Source of the DNA: Saturnia japonica
Taxonomy: Eukaryota > Arthropoda > Insecta > Lepidoptera > Saturniidae
DNA length: 64,000 nt
NCBI GenBank assembly: GCA_033032175.1
Contig: CM065322.1
Coordinates: forward strand, 868,001 to 932,000
Direction of reading: 5' to 3'
Below, one piece after another: positions 11,588-23,838 of the stretch. Numbering within the stretch: position 1 is the first letter of the stretch; every line of letters starts with the position of its first letter. The notes under the pieces are model-generated. The model did no database searches and was not told the DNA's origin. It worked only from the letters and a program-made list of their open reading frames with translations. The translations under genes were made by a program, and so were the position numbers.

Positions 11588-11990
11588 ACATATATCGACC
11601 CTAGAGTCTCAAATATAGTAAAAGCCAAAACACGATTTTAGAGAAAACGCAACGCAAAAAACCGAATAAGTGGAAATCATAATGTTTATAAATATTTTCT
11701 TTTTAGAGCTATTTAAAAAATAATAATGTATAAGCAATGTTCAAACAATGACTTCATTTACGACAATTGACCAACCAGTAGAATGTCAAGTAGGTACAAA
11801 ACAACAAATAAAAGAAGAACTGAATTTGGTTGCTAAATAATCTGAGTATTAAAAGACATTTTTATTGAGATATCAAAATTTGAAATATACAGATTGATAG
11901 AGCTCGTGAAAGTAACTAAGACAGCGTTTAAAGTCGATTTTGGACAAAATGGCTTTTACTGCATTTGAGACTTGAAGGGTTGATATGTGG
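11588..11990. repeat. Possible MITE with diverged inverted ends
   Basis: Left end 11588-11650 (CTACATATATCGACCCT, GAGTCTCAAATATAGTAAAA) pairs with the inverse of 11925-11990 (CCACATATCAACCCTTCA, AGTCTCAAATGCAGTAAAA). The interior is AT-rich and non-coding. No target duplication could be fixed. Confidence 0.5.
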
Positions 11991-13464
11991 CTAAAAGTGC
12001 AAATTATTAATATTAAGTGTACACACATGAGTATACTATGATGTTATATTGTCAATTAAAATGTGAAACTTCATATACTGTATACAGGACATGTGGGACA
12101 TTACTTTGAAATGTGGATACTGCAACACGCCATTATAACTTTAAGATAGGTTATTTTAAAATTATTTTGAAATTACTTATTTATTCACTCCATAAACTTT
12201 CACATTATTATTCAATTCTTTTTTTAACGTTACAACAAGAAATCACTAAAAAGTAGCGTTCCCTCTTTCTACAGTTTGGTAGGTTTTTGAATTGTAATTT
12301 GTTGCTTACAGCTAAACACGTTTTCAGCTTGTCCCCCATTTACTAAGATGGTTTTCCTTAATTCTAACCTCTTCTTTATTCAGGCATAGAGATGGTACTT
12401 CTGATCTTTTACCCTCCATAGTTTGACATTACTATTGTCAATTTACTCTACGGGAATAAAAGATGGATTATAGGAAAATGCTTCATTAAGTCTTTAAATA
12501 AAACAGTCTACACAATATGTTTGTACATGATTAAATGTTATCTATTGATTCCATTTTTTTATGATAACATTATGTCATGTTATTCGTTTAACGTAATCTT
12601 ATTATTAATTAAAATATTCTTTTCTCAAATAAATTTTACCTTAAGTTTTTATAATTAGATCATGTAAAAAGTTGTAATAAAACATCCAAAATTAAAAATA
12701 GATCCACAGACTTTTTCCATAAAAACCTCAGAAAAAAATCTAATTTGGCCTCAATATCCCCTGAACCTTTTCCTTCTTTATTTTTACATAAAATGTCATT
12801 AACAGCCTATGTACCTAAGCCATATCGACGAAAAAAGATTTGATTATTAATAAACATCTCTTTTTGATTAGTAATAAAAGTTCCCTAAACTAGTATCGTT
12901 TATTTAGTACAGAGAGCGTAACCGCGTTTAATTTAATTATTAATATTAACATAATAATATAATATATTAATTTACGAAATCAATTAAATGAATTATTAAG
13001 TATGCAATAAATCATCAAAAACGAATTGTTTTACAAATACTAAGCAATAAATATCAAACATCCTTTATTTTGCGCCCTCATATGTTTGAAGCTAATCTTC
13101 ATATTGCCATAGAATAGAGTGACGGTATCGACTACTTCAGCTTGTTAAGCAGGAATGTTATGTATTAATGTACAATTTACTATGTTTGATTATTCGTCAA
13201 GTAGCAATTTCTTGACATAGTAAACTTCCCGATGCATTACTTTACTCTATGTGGTAAACGGTATTAAAATGTTTACTATACATATAGAGCAAACTTTTTT
13301 ATTTTATGTATAATAATATTCTTCTCAGTATTGGAAGGGTTTTGTTCGGAGCAATATGGTATTTGGAAGTGTTTTATTGAATAAATTTAGATTTTGTAAG
13401 CATTGTTGGATGTTTTATTTAAATTTTCTTCAGTTGGCGCTGCAGAAGCATTTACCAGTGTCAA
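11991..13464. other. AT-rich intergenic sequence, nothing recognised
   Basis: Many A/T runs and no open frame with a recognisable protein. No structured repeat was found apart from the segment starting at about 13465. Confidence 0.5.
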
Positions 13465-13690
13465 TTTAACCCTTCGTAGTATTTTATAATCTTCAAAGTG
13501 GGGTAACAAGACGGCAAAATAGTAGCTCCCTTGTTAGAATTATCTAGTTTTTTTGCGTATGCTCAATAATCAAACTTTATAACGCAAAATGCTACAAATA
13601 TTACATAATAATATAGGCTCAAAAACCTAAGTTAACGAATTAAAATAAAACTATAACATGACATTCAAGATCCCGCCAAAAACTCATTTT
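13465..13690 (+). repeat. Uninterrupted copy of the dispersed segment at 9355/10846
   Basis: Contains in order the motifs found on either side of the 9481-10834 transposon, so it acts as a paralogous empty site for that insertion. Its own boundaries are uncertain. Confidence 0.55.
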
Positions 13691-13894
13691 TATGATATTT
13701 GCTCTTTGGCGCATTTGAAGCAATATCCACAGAGCCGAAGACTAAAAAAAATTCACATTCACGAAGCACGTTTTAAATTATCACAAAATCATCATTTAGC
13801 TGTTTGGATTAATTGAATTATTAGATCATTACTAGAAAATTCATTATTTTTATAATTTACTAATTATTATAATTCAAATTTTGAAAATGCCTTA

Positions 13895-14110
13895 CAGCGA
13901 CGATAGCTCAATGATAGCGTGTCGGACACCGCGTCGATTGACGTAGATTCCAATCCTACGATGAGCCTGGCATTTCAGTAAAGGAAAACATCGTGATGGA
14001 ACCATTGCATGCTGATAGGACATTTCTACAAGCATCCGGGCGAGTTACCATCCTAAATTTTAAAATCTGTCGGCAAATACCGAGGTACATGTGTGTTCCA
14101 AGTTCCAGAA
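13895..14110 (+). repeat. tRNA-derived SINE, family B
   Basis: The head ATAGCTCAATGATAGCGTGT looks like a pol III A box. The B-box region is degraded (GTAGATTCCAATCC). The body has GGAAAACATCGTGATGGAACC and TGCATGCTGATAGG. Related copies lie at 22050 (-), 32326 (+) and 48183 (-). The 3' limit is unclear and may reach about 14225, next to a mariner. Confidence 0.65.
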
Positions 14111-14236
14111 GCTGCACTTGAGAAACAGTTCTTCGTTTGACTTAGGTCACACTGCCACTTACCATTAGGTCAGATTTTGGTGAAACCCTCTAAGCTCTGA
14201 GACACCCGAAAGACCACTCTTTGACATAATTAATTT

Positions 14237-15462
14237 GGTCGGGGAAAAAGTGTTCTCGCATAACGTAGGTATAAACTTGTTATAAAATTTCTTTGGCTGT
14301 ATTATTCGATCTGGCTGGTTTTGGCAACATTAAAAATAAAAAATAAAAAAAGTTGTTTCCCGCTATTTTTCATTTGTTTTTCTTTTTTGTAAAAATGAGT
14401 GAATCTAATGAAGAAATTCGATACATTTTAAAATATTATTACAAAAAAGGCAAAAATGCAACTCAAGCAGCGAAAAAAATTTGTGATGTTTATAGATCTA
14501 ATGAAGTGTCAGTAAGAGTAGCATAAAGTTGGTTCAAATGTTTTCAGTCAGGAAATTTTGATGTTAACGATGTACCTCGCTCTGGTCGCCCTGTTACGAA
14601 TAAAATGGACGCCATGAAAAAGTGGAGCAAGATCGGTATGTCAGTTGTTACGATGTAGCTGAAAAACTGGAAATTTACCACAAAACAGTTTTAATCCATT
14701 TGAAGAAAGCCGACTATACCATAAAGCTCGTTATTTGGGTGCCACACGAGCTCACTGAAAGAAACCTAATGAACCGTGTACTTATTTGCGATTCATTATT
14801 GAGATGTAATGTTGATAACTGGCGATGAAAAGTGGATCACGTACGACAAGAACGTGTGAAGAAGGTCATGGTCTAAGGTCGGCCAGGCTACATAGACTGT
14901 GGCTAAACCTGGGCTAACTCAAATTTAAGGTGATGCTGTGTGTATAGTGGGACTGGAAGGGCATTGTTCATTATGAGCTTTTACCGCCCGGTAAAACCAG
15001 CGATTCGGATCTCTACTGCAAACAACTGAAGTGATTAAAGGAAGCAGTTGAGAGAAAGCGACAGGAATTGATCAACAGGAAGGGTGTGTTCTTTCATCAC
15101 TATAACACCACACACATCTTTAGCCACTCAGCAAAAATTAAGAGAGTTTGGTTGGGAGGTGTTAGTGCATCCATCATATAGCCCTGACCTTGCACCTGCA
15201 GATTTTCACCAGTCTCGGTCTCTTCAGAATTCTTTAGGTTTTGTAAGGTTAACATCAAGAGAGGACTGCCAAAACTATTTGTCGCGTTTTTTTAATCAGA
15301 ATTCCCAAATTTTCTACAACAATGGGATCATGTATCTACCTACAAAATGGCAGAAAGTCATCGAACAAAATGGCACATATATACTGTAAATAAATGTAAA
15401 TAAACTTTGATAAAAATGTCTTGAGTTTTCATATAAAAATGGGAAGAAACTCTTTCCCCGAC
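14237..15462 (+). mobile_element. Decayed mariner element
   Basis: Ends GGTCGGGGAAAAAGTGTTCT (from about 14238) and the inverse of AAGAAACTCTTTCCCCGACC (to 15462) form an imperfect ~20-bp terminal inverted repeat. A clear TA duplication is not preserved. The element carries a broken DD34D transposase. Confidence 0.8.
14395..15389 (+). pseudogene. Mariner transposase pseudogene
   Basis: Starts at ATG 14395 with MSESNEEIRYILKYYYKKGK and a mariner-type helix-turn-helix (ATQAAKKICDVY). It has an in-frame stop near 14524 and further stops and frameshifts. Family motifs survive in different frames: WVPHELTERN (about 14740), TGDEKWITYD (about 14820-14850) and HPSYSPDLAPADFH (about 15165-15210). The C-terminal frame ends at TAA 15387-15389. 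It is not functional. Confidence 0.85.
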
Positions 15463-16376
15463 CTGTTATTTCTTGTCTTGAAATCAAAGTAAATCGTAGT
15501 AGAGATAGTTATTTGATAAAATATTTATTTTGTAATGATCCCAGGCGGTGACAAATTCGCTGAAACTGAAATAAAATGAATTGAATTGAGTAAAATATAA
15601 TATTTTTACGTAAAGTAAAAGCAAGGTGCAGCAGCTGTTGCTCTGGGAGTAGGTATGTGGCTACGAAACAAGCGAGACGATTAAGATTTCTTAAATATGT
15701 AAAGTATTCTGTGAATCTGTTTTATATAGAATGCAATTCAGCAACTTCAGATCATTAATTACAACCTTGATTGTATGTTCTTTATCAATACGGTCTTAAT
15801 GTCACGTCTGAATTTTTAAAAATAAAATATTTTTGTTATGTTTACACTTTGAAAGGGAAATTTTTTATTTATTCAGGATTGACAACAGTCATTAATTAAC
15901 AATACATAAATAATAGCAAATACAGGTAACAAGATGAATGAACAATTAGTTGCAGCCAATGTCATGCATAAAATCAAATAAATAATGGTTAAAATTAAAT
16001 TTACCTACCTCATTGTATGTATATATTGTTTAAATGAAAACATTAACACATGAAACTTCAAATAAATACATTGTATTAAAGTAGTCGCTAAACGCGTCTG
16101 TCCGGCCGCGGCCTTCCGCCCCTTCCTTAATCACGTAACGGATACTTAAACGATGTTCGCTATCATTTAGATCATTCAAATGAATAACTTAACTATTGAA
16201 TACATTACAGCCTAGATTTACAAAATGTTGTTTTCTTCGTTATTTTTCCTATGAAAGTAACCTTGAAACCAATAAACTTAAATGTTATAAATAAACAAAA
16301 AAAAAAAAAATTCCTCATGCATTTATGGATTGAATGTAAGGGTTAAAGAGTAAATAGAACTAGTGAATGGTTGGAC
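15463..16376. other. AT-rich intergenic sequence, nothing recognised
   Basis: No gene or clear repeat was recognised, apart from a short GC-rich stretch near 16095-16130 (TCTGTCCGGCCGCGGCC) and an A run at about 16298-16311. Confidence 0.45.
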
Positions 16377-16392
16377 AGGATTATTATACTCG
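16377..16392 (+). repeat. Left target-site duplication of the R1-clade LINE
   Basis: AGGATTATTATACTCG is repeated exactly at 19682-19697, directly after the poly(A) of the element. This defines both ends of the insertion. Confidence 0.9.
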
Positions 16393-19300
16393 CGTCCCTG
16401 CCCAACCTTATTGGGTGGGGGACATTGACGGCTCCGTAGCAATTTACTGCACGGGGTCCCCCCCCTCCGTCAAGGAGAGGGGGTCAGGGTTCGTGGCGGC
16501 CGCCTGGGGAGGGTATGGGGTTGTAGGGGTTTACTTCTCCCCAAACCGGACCTTGAGGGAGTTCGAGGCGTTTCTCGACTCCCTGGGGCCGGTGGTTAGG
16601 CGGCTGTCACCGCTCCCCGTTGTCCTGCTTGGCGATCTGAACGCCAAGTCGAGGGCATGGGGAGCGGTGGTCACGAACCCCCGAGGGGCAGTGGTGGAGG
16701 AGTGGGCAGTCCAGGTTGGGCTGTCCCTCCTCAACCGAGGGGCTGTGCACACGTGCGTGCGACAGAACGGAGGGTCCGTGGTGGACGTCTCCTTCGCCAC
16801 ACCGTCTGTCGCACGCCGTGTGCAGGATTGGAGGGTGCTGGAGGAGGTGGAGACCTTCTCAGACCACCGGTATATCCGGTTTGGGGTCTCCACCTCCTCA
16901 GGGGAGCTGGCGCGCCGGGCTCGGGGGGAGGCTAACTTCCTCCGATGGGTGGTGAGCCGCCTCAATCGGCAGCTTGCTGAAGAGGCGGCAATAGTCCAGA
17001 GCTGGCGCGCGCCGGCTCCTAGTGACGAAGAGATCGACGCGATCGCGGACCGTTTCCGTAGGGCCCTTACGGCGGTCTGCGACGCGTCGATGCAGCGGGG
17101 CAACAACCGCCCGCAAAACAAGCGGGCGGTGTATTGGTGGTCCCCGGAGATTGCCGATCTCCGGGTGGCTTGCTCCGCGGCGCGGCGGCAGCTTCAACGC
17201 TGCCGCCGGCGGCAAACACAGGTAGTGGGAGAGGAGGCCCGGCTGCTTGGCCACTACAGGGAAGCCAGGAAGTCCCTGCAGGTGGCCATAAGCCGGGCAA
17301 AGGATGAGCAGTGGGAGGAGCTCCTCAGGACTCTAGACAGGGACCCGTGGGGGCGCCCATACCGGGTGGCCCGGAAGAAGTTCCGGGGGCAGGCGCCCCT
17401 GTTAACGGAGTCCCTGGACTCAGAGGTCCTGGCGAGGGTCGTAGCCACGTTGCTGCCTGACCCTCCGGAGCTCCTCCCGCTCCCATGACTGATGGGAGGT
17501 GCTGTTGCGGAGGAGCTATTACCACCCCCCCCTGTCACCGAGGAGGAGATGGGGTCGGTGGTGGAGCGCCTCCGCAACAAGCGGAGGGCACCTGGTCCGA
17601 ACGGAGTTCCGGGCCGGCTTCTAAGTGTGGCGTTGGACCACATGGGGGGAGAGCTTCGGGAGCTGTTCAACCGTTGTTTGTCAGCTGGACGGTTCCCGAA
17701 GCTCTGGAAGGTGGGGCGACTCTGCCTACTGGCAAAGGAGGGTCGCCCCCCGGACTGCCCGTCATCGTACCGGCCCCTTGTGCTGCTGGACGACACGGGG
17801 AAGATGCTGGAGCGCATTCTGGCGTCTCGTTTCGTCCGGCACATGGAGGAAATTGGGCCGGTACTATCAGACCGGCAGTTCGGCTTCCGGAGGGGGCGTT
17901 CAACCTTGGATGCCCTCTCCACCCTGAAGGAGTGGTCTGCGGAGGCGACCGAGGGAGGAGGTAGGCTGTTGGTGGTGTCGATTGACATCGCCAACGCCTT
18001 CAACAGTCTGCCGCACGGTGTTATACGGGAGGCGCTCCGGTTTTTCGGAGTGCCCTCGTACCTGCGGCGGCTGTTGGGGGACTACCTCCAGGACAGGGAG
18101 GTCGCCTTCGTGGACGGAAGGGGGGCTGTGGTCCAGCGTCGCGTTGGGTGTGGTGTTCCACAGGGGTCGGTTCTGGGGCCGCTCCTGTGGAACATGGGCT
18201 ACGACTGGGTGCTCCGCGTAGCGCTCCCATCGGGGATTCGGGTGCTGTGCTACGCGGACGACACCCTGGTTGTAGCCCGGGGAGGAAGTTTTGAGGAGGT
18301 GGCGCACCTGGCCACAGAGGGCACTGCCCTTGTGGTCAGGCGCATAAAGTCGTTGGGCCTTAGGGTGGTGGCTGAGAAGACCGAGGCCCTTCTCTTCCAT
18401 GGGCCTCGGTGTGGGCCGCCTCCTGGGGCCCATATATATGTAGAGGGTATAAGGGTCCGGGTTGGGGCCCAGATGAAATATCTGGGCCTCATCCTGGACG
18501 GTCGTTGGCGGTTCGAGTCCCATTTTTAGGGACTCGAACCGCGGATATTGGGAGCGGCGGCGGCTCTCGGCCGGCTTCTTCCAAACTCGGGGGGGCCGGG
18601 CGCGAGCTGTCGCCGCTTATTTTCTGGAGTAGTGCGGAGCATGGCCGTCTACGGGGCACCGATCTGGTCGGATGCCCTTAGCGCCACGAATCGACGCGTG
18701 TTGCGTGCTACGCAGCGGGTCGTGGCGCTGAGGGTCATTCGTGGGTACCGATCGGTGTCTGCGGGGGCGGCCTGTGCTCTTGCCGGCTCCCCGCCGTGGG
18801 AGCTGGAGGCGGAGGTGCTCGCCGCCGTATATAAATTCACGGCGGCGAGGAGAGAGTTAGGGGAGCCTCCAGCTCCCATAGAGGTAGACAGGGTCCGGCG
18901 GGAGGCCCGGGAAGATGTTATCAGGAGGTGGGAGGAGGACCTGGTGGACGCGCGCTATGGGCGTTATACCATAGACGCCGTCCGCCCGGTCCTCCGGGAA
19001 TGGCTAAGCAGGGAGCGGGGCTCCCTGACTTTCAGAATTGTGCAGGTACTGTCCGGACACGGTTGCTTCGGATGGTACCTGCACAAGATAGCAAGAAGGG
19101 AGCCCTCGCCTGTGTGCCATGAGTGCGGGACTGCAGAGGATACGGCGCAGCACACTCTTGGTGAGTGTGCTGCGTGGGAGGAGCAGCGCCGCACTCTGGC
19201 CGCAGTCGTTGGAGAGGACCTCTCGCTGCCGAGTGTGGTGAGAGCCATGCTCGACAGCGAGAGGGCATGGACGGCAATGGCCTCCTTCTGCGAGGTCGTC

Positions 19301-19393
19301 ATATCGCAGGGGATCCCCTTCACGAACCCTCTCCGACAAAGAAGAACGGGTGGCAGGAGGAGGCGATTCATTCGCCAACTCCCGCCACCCTAG
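16393..19393 (+). pseudogene. R1-clade ORF2 (endonuclease / reverse transcriptase), two premature stops
   Basis: One reading frame runs the whole length, broken only by TGA at 17486-17488 and TAG at 18527-18529, with a final TAG at 19391-19393. Domains in order: an APE-type endonuclease remnant with LLGDLNAKSRAWG, VDVSFATP and SDHRYIRFG; then reverse transcriptase with SSYRPLVLLDDTGKMLERI, FGFRRGRSTLDAL, the motif-A aspartate in [29 protein letters not shown] and the catalytic YADDTLVV. The C-terminal CHECGTAEDTAQHTLGEC is a CCHC-type knuckle typical of the clade. With no indels the copy appears young. Large open frames on the opposite strand here are GC-driven shadows. Confidence 0.9.
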
Positions 19394-19681
19394 CCGAGCC
19401 AGAGGAGACGGGTCGGGGGGCCCGTCTTCTCATTGCACAGGCTCGGCGGACGGAGGAGACGGCTAGGGTGTACTGAGCCGTCTCCTATTAGGCCGGGGCC
19501 CGGTTCAGCTGGGCCGGCCGCCGGGGCGGCGCGGCTGTATGCCAGCGCAGTGCCCGCGTCGCCCTACTATGGCGGCGGATGGTACACCGTGGAGTTTTAG
19601 TGAGTAGGAGTCTCACATAACCACTCGTCCCACCGGGCGGGTGTGTACCCATGATGGGTTTCTCCACGTTAAAAAAAAAAA
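16393..19681 (+). mobile_element. R1-clade non-LTR retrotransposon, 5'-truncated
   Basis: GC-rich island of about 3.3 kb in AT-rich DNA, bounded by a 16-bp exact target duplication. It starts within the endonuclease part of ORF2 and ends in a 3' untranslated region with GGGCGGGTGTGTACCCATGA plus a short poly(A). Its 3' end is homologous to the minus-strand element at 61783. It lacks ORF1 and the start of ORF2, the usual result of incomplete target-primed reverse transcription. Confidence 0.92.
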
Positions 19682-19697
19682 AGGATTATTATACTCG

Positions 19698-20914
19698 TTG
19701 CTCTGTGGTTAGCATCAACGCCGCGCCGCGCCTGTTTTTGACGCAAGAATTAGTACTCGCGCTGCTGTGTTCCGGTTTGTTTGACTTTGGTTTCCTAGGA
19801 AATGCGCACTGTTAAATGAGCATTTTTAATAAGTTCTCACAAGAAGTAGCATTCATTAAACAAATGCAGTTAAAATAGCATTAGGTACGTAACATTTGAG
19901 ATTACTTATAGATATTTCCATCATAAAAGTAATATTAAAAAGAAACCTGACGGGTCTAAATCTGAAAGGTCACTGCTCCGGAGTATTCCCTTTCACTTGG
20001 ATTTTATCGACAGGAATTTTAATCAGGCCAGTCAATATGTACAATGCTATTAGCATTATATAAAACAAACCTTTTATTACCTCCTTTTTTCGTAGCCCCG
20101 CAAAAGTGCGTTCATCCATTGCATCGACGAGTTAGTTATCTAACTAGATAACCGTTATTCTTTTTGGATAGGTAACGTTGTTGGTAGATATCAAATAAAC
20201 TAGACTTGATTGTTAAAAAAACCGCTAAAATTACCAATCGGTCGAAAGATTTTATTTTTGCGGATTCACTCTGATTATTTTGCATGTTTTTTTTAAAGTC
20301 GGATTTACCAAAAAACGGATATTTCGCAGAATTTTCGAATGGCGACTGCTTAAACATAAAACACGATCATAAATATCTATGCGTATAAAACATACTTAGA
20401 TGCTGCATATAATGTGGTTTAATATTTTTACTGGTTAAATGTACACACACTCGAATGAGAAATGTGGCATAACGAAGGGCGAATAATATTTCACAATTTT
20501 TTTCTTACCCAAGCTCGCACGTGATCGTAGGTATCTAGGTATTTGGAGATTTCTCTCTATAGACAGATCTCTAGTACAACATTTCAACTTTAATCGTTTC
20601 AAGCTCTCTACGTCAATCAATATTTTGACACGGACAACACGTTACTTTTTCAATTTACGTCATAGACGAATTTACACATTCACTGTCGAATAATCTACCG
20701 AAGTTGAAGTAATGCATAGGTTAATTATTGGTTGAACCTGGCGCTACAACAACGCTGTAATCAATCATTAATCTATAGCCTAAGGTTTGTTTTTTTCTTT
20801 TCTCATGTTTCTTTTTATTGTGATAAACCAATAAGTACTAATAATAATTACTACTGCGATATATAATATAAGTATTTTAGGAACTTGCATTGAGTAATAG
20901 TGCATATTTTAAGG
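19698..20914. other. Intergenic sequence, nothing recognised
   Basis: The LINE target continues to the right of the duplication (TTGCTCTGTGGTTAGC). A short palindrome GTTATCTA-AC-TAGATAAC lies at about 20135-20152. No gene was recognised. Confidence 0.4.
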
Positions 20915-20917
20915 AAC

Positions 20918-21486
20918 TAGCGGTCGCCCAATGATCGAAATTCGACCAGCGGATTTTTAATCTATATAATTATGTAATAATATTGAAGTGTCTGTTTGTA
21001 ATGTCAAAATAACAGTTTTTTACTAAATGCATATGAAAGTATATACGATACCTATAACAAAAAGACCATTTTTAAAATTTTTGTCTATCTGTCTGTTTGT
21101 TCCGGGTAATCTCCGAAACGGTTAGACCGAATTTGACGGGACTTTCACTGATAGATAGCTGATGATATATGGAGTAACTTAGGCTACTTTTATTTTAGAA
21201 AAAGTATTAGGGTTCCGCACAATTTAAAAAAAAAACTGTTCATGGTAAGTCAGTTCGGGCGCTTAAATGGCTTATGCTGAGTAAACCATAAGAGATATAG
21301 CAAATTAATTTACTACATAATCATAGGCATTAAAAAGACCTACAAAAAAATTCCGCAGAGTATACATCTATCTTCTAAGAAACACCCACAATAAGCATTT
21401 TTGTCTTTAAAATAGTCTGGGGATGGGAGCAAGATTAGCGCAGGCATTCCTTAGTCCACGTGAGCGAAGCCACGGGCACAGCTAGT
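20918..21486 (+). repeat. MITE/Helitron-like repeat ('actagcggtcgccc' family), copy 1
   Basis: Starts ACTAGCGGTCGCCCAATGAT and ends near GAGCGAAGCCACGGGCACAG-CTAGT. Part of the interior (21250-21300, GCTGAGTAAACCATAAGAGA) is present inverted at about 24760-24800. The start matches both ends of the element at 39478. A reversed fragment of the end motif (CTAGCTGTGTCCGCGGCTAC) is at 4782-4802. Superfamily not determined. Confidence 0.5.
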
Positions 21487-22049
21487 CTTCAATAAACTGA
21501 TGGATATCTTGCAAAAACTTTATAGAGAGATTATGAGGCATCTCAAGCTTTCGAATTCAAACTATAGAACAATAACCAAAGTATAGCACGTAAAATGTCG
21601 CGAAAGTTATAGAAAACCCAGATGTTCCCCTGAATATCATACTTATAACGGTGTTTCTCATTCAAAAACTCGATTTCATAAATACTGTTGGTCAATAATA
21701 TTATAATTGCCTCCCATCACGTGGTACTTGCCGCCGATCCGTGACGATTCTGGACGATTGCACCACTGTGCGCCACCGACAGAACGGAGACGGCGAGGCA
21801 TCGGTTCCGGGTTCGATTAGCGCAGTCTTAAAATATAATTTTTTTACACAATCTCCAATCATGTGCTAGTGATTAAGACCGCCATCACTATTTTAATCGA
21901 TAACGATATTGCGACCTTTGTTCTGTTTAAAAGTAAATCTTAGCTCATCCGCGTTACCGCTAGGAGCGCTGCTAGAATTAACAAAACGAATGGTTGATCC
22001 GATTTCAAAACCATATTTCCAAACATTTTTTATGTTTAGAAATCTCACC

Positions 22050-22285
22050 TGATTGTAAGTGACGATGTGGCCCTAGTGGCAGGACTGACTTTCAAATGCA
22101 GCTGCCGAAACACAATTATTGGTGTTTGACGACAGATTTTCAAGGTTAAGGTGATAGCTAGCCAGGCGGGCATTAGAAAAAGCCTTTCAACCATGCTGTG
22201 GTGTCATCACGATGATTTCTATCATCTGGCACTCAGGCTCATAGCAGGGATTCGAACTCACGTCATTGCTTTTGGAATTTGCATT
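22050..22285 (-). repeat. tRNA-derived SINE, family B, reverse orientation
   Basis: The reverse complement begins with a B-box-like region (GTGAGTTCGAATCCCTGC) and continues into CCACAGCATGGTTGAAAGGC and GCCCGCCTGGCTAGC. A further fragment of the 3' half lies at about 22984-23030. Confidence 0.65.
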
Positions 22286-22983
22286 GACAACTAAATTCTT
22301 TGAACGAGATGTTTTTAATCAAATCTATTTATAAACTTGGATATTATAAAATTACGGATCTAAATTAGTACCATAACTGGAGATACTTTACTTAGTCAGG
22401 GACACTGGATTAAAATCTTACACTTTCTGTTATTGCCTGTTATCGCTTCTTTTACATTGTGGAGGTTTAATCTACACGAAATGTAGGCAAAGGTCATATG
22501 AGAGCAATTCTAAAGATAGTGACAGTCAAATAATGTCATTACCGTCTAAAAACTGGTTTGGTTGAAGCTCGATAGCTTTTGTTCGAATTTTTTAGCTCAC
22601 GAATAGCTTATTTATGGCATGAGCCGGTTTTAAAATATATTTGTTTAGGAAATGATGTATCCCGGATTATTACCACAAAGTGGGTTTGGAAAAGACAAAT
22701 CTTCCGAATATAAATGCTAATGTTATTTCGGTGCACGTTTTGGAAAGTTTTTTTTCCAGTTATCACCGAATTTAACCATAAAATTCAACTGAGCAATAGT
22801 TTCTTTTTCAAATTCATCACGTATTATAGGCATATCATAAGGCGAGCAGGTACGCTCGAGTGGCAATTTTAGTAGTTAATTTTTTGTACACTTTATAGGT
22901 TTAGTGTTGCCATAATCTTACCCGATGAGGCCTAAAACAATAAGACGCTAAGGCACTTCTATAGGATGCTAGGCGACAGATAT

Positions 22984-23030
22984 TCAACTAGAGGGTGATA
23001 GATAGCCAGGTGGGCATTAGATAAGCCTAT
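22984..23030 (-). repeat. SINE family B fragment
   Basis: GGGTGATAGATAGCCAGGTGGGCATTAGA-TAAGCC matches the segment at 22150-22190 (GGTGATAGCTAGCCAGGCGG) closely. No head region is present. Confidence 0.5.
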
Positions 23031-23177
23031 CACAATGCAAAATTAATAATAAAATGAAATATTTATACAATTGCGAGAAGCCTACGACATTAGTGAAAAA
23101 ATTCTTCACATACTATTTAAAAAGTTGTCGCTTCTCTGACTTTAATAATGGATATTAAAAATTAACTTGGATTCAAA

Positions 23178-23375
23178 ATGAATAAATATTACGATCTATG
23201 TAACGAAGTAGCCAAGAACGGCTATGCGGTTAACTTATATGCGATGGAAGTGGGAGCGAGAGGTATTCCAGCGAAAACTCTCTATAACTTGTTAAAAGAC
23301 CTCGGCCTGTCTCGGGTATCTAAAGAAGCATTAAATCTGGCTTGGCAGGGAGGGTATCGCGGGCAGCCAAGGTGA
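23178..23375 (+). pseudogene. LINE reverse-transcriptase C-terminal fragment
   Basis: A 65-residue frame containing NKYYDLCNEVAKNGYAVNLY and VGARGIPAKTLYNLLKDLGL. This pattern is typical of a conserved C-terminal segment following reverse transcriptases in some animal retroelements; I cannot name the clade. The following GC-rich stretch (GGTCGCAAGTCCCGGGAACT) may be its 3' region. A remnant is far more likely than a host gene. Confidence 0.55.
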
Positions 23376-23838
23376 GCGCTGATGTGCAGCATAAGGGGTC
23401 CCATTAAACCTACACTTGGGTCGCAAGTCCCGGGAACTGCTCGTGTTCCCTCTGTCTGCTACACGATGGACCCGGCACCCGCACGGTGAATCCATGGAAT
23501 GCTAAGATGTTTGCCTCTTAATGTACTGCTTTGGTATTTGTTAAGAAAACAAAAATTATTTTTCATTCTAGTCCATAATGAAAGTTATATTAATTTCTTT
23601 TACTTATTACCAGAGACAAGGTAACACAAGCTTGTCTCTACCGTTATTAAGTGGTTGAATTATAAACGAGAACTTTTTATCCCAAGTTCAAAATAATTTT
23701 CATGTATATTTTAATATCCCTCTGGTACTTAGTTAGTTAATATTAAATAGACGATTAACAGTATATTTCTGCAAAGTAGGTACCCTAACACGTCAATCAA
23801 ATAAGTTTCATAAATTTATCACATGCAATGAGAAAATA

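Noticed and set aside
16531..18523. Long minus-strand open frames across the R1 element
   Set aside because: The plus-strand frame carries endonuclease and reverse-transcriptase motifs; high GC and few A/T stops create antisense shadows.
23178..23375. Small host gene of 65 aa
   Set aside because: The protein pattern matches a retroelement reverse-transcriptase C-terminal segment, and no splice or promoter context supports a gene.
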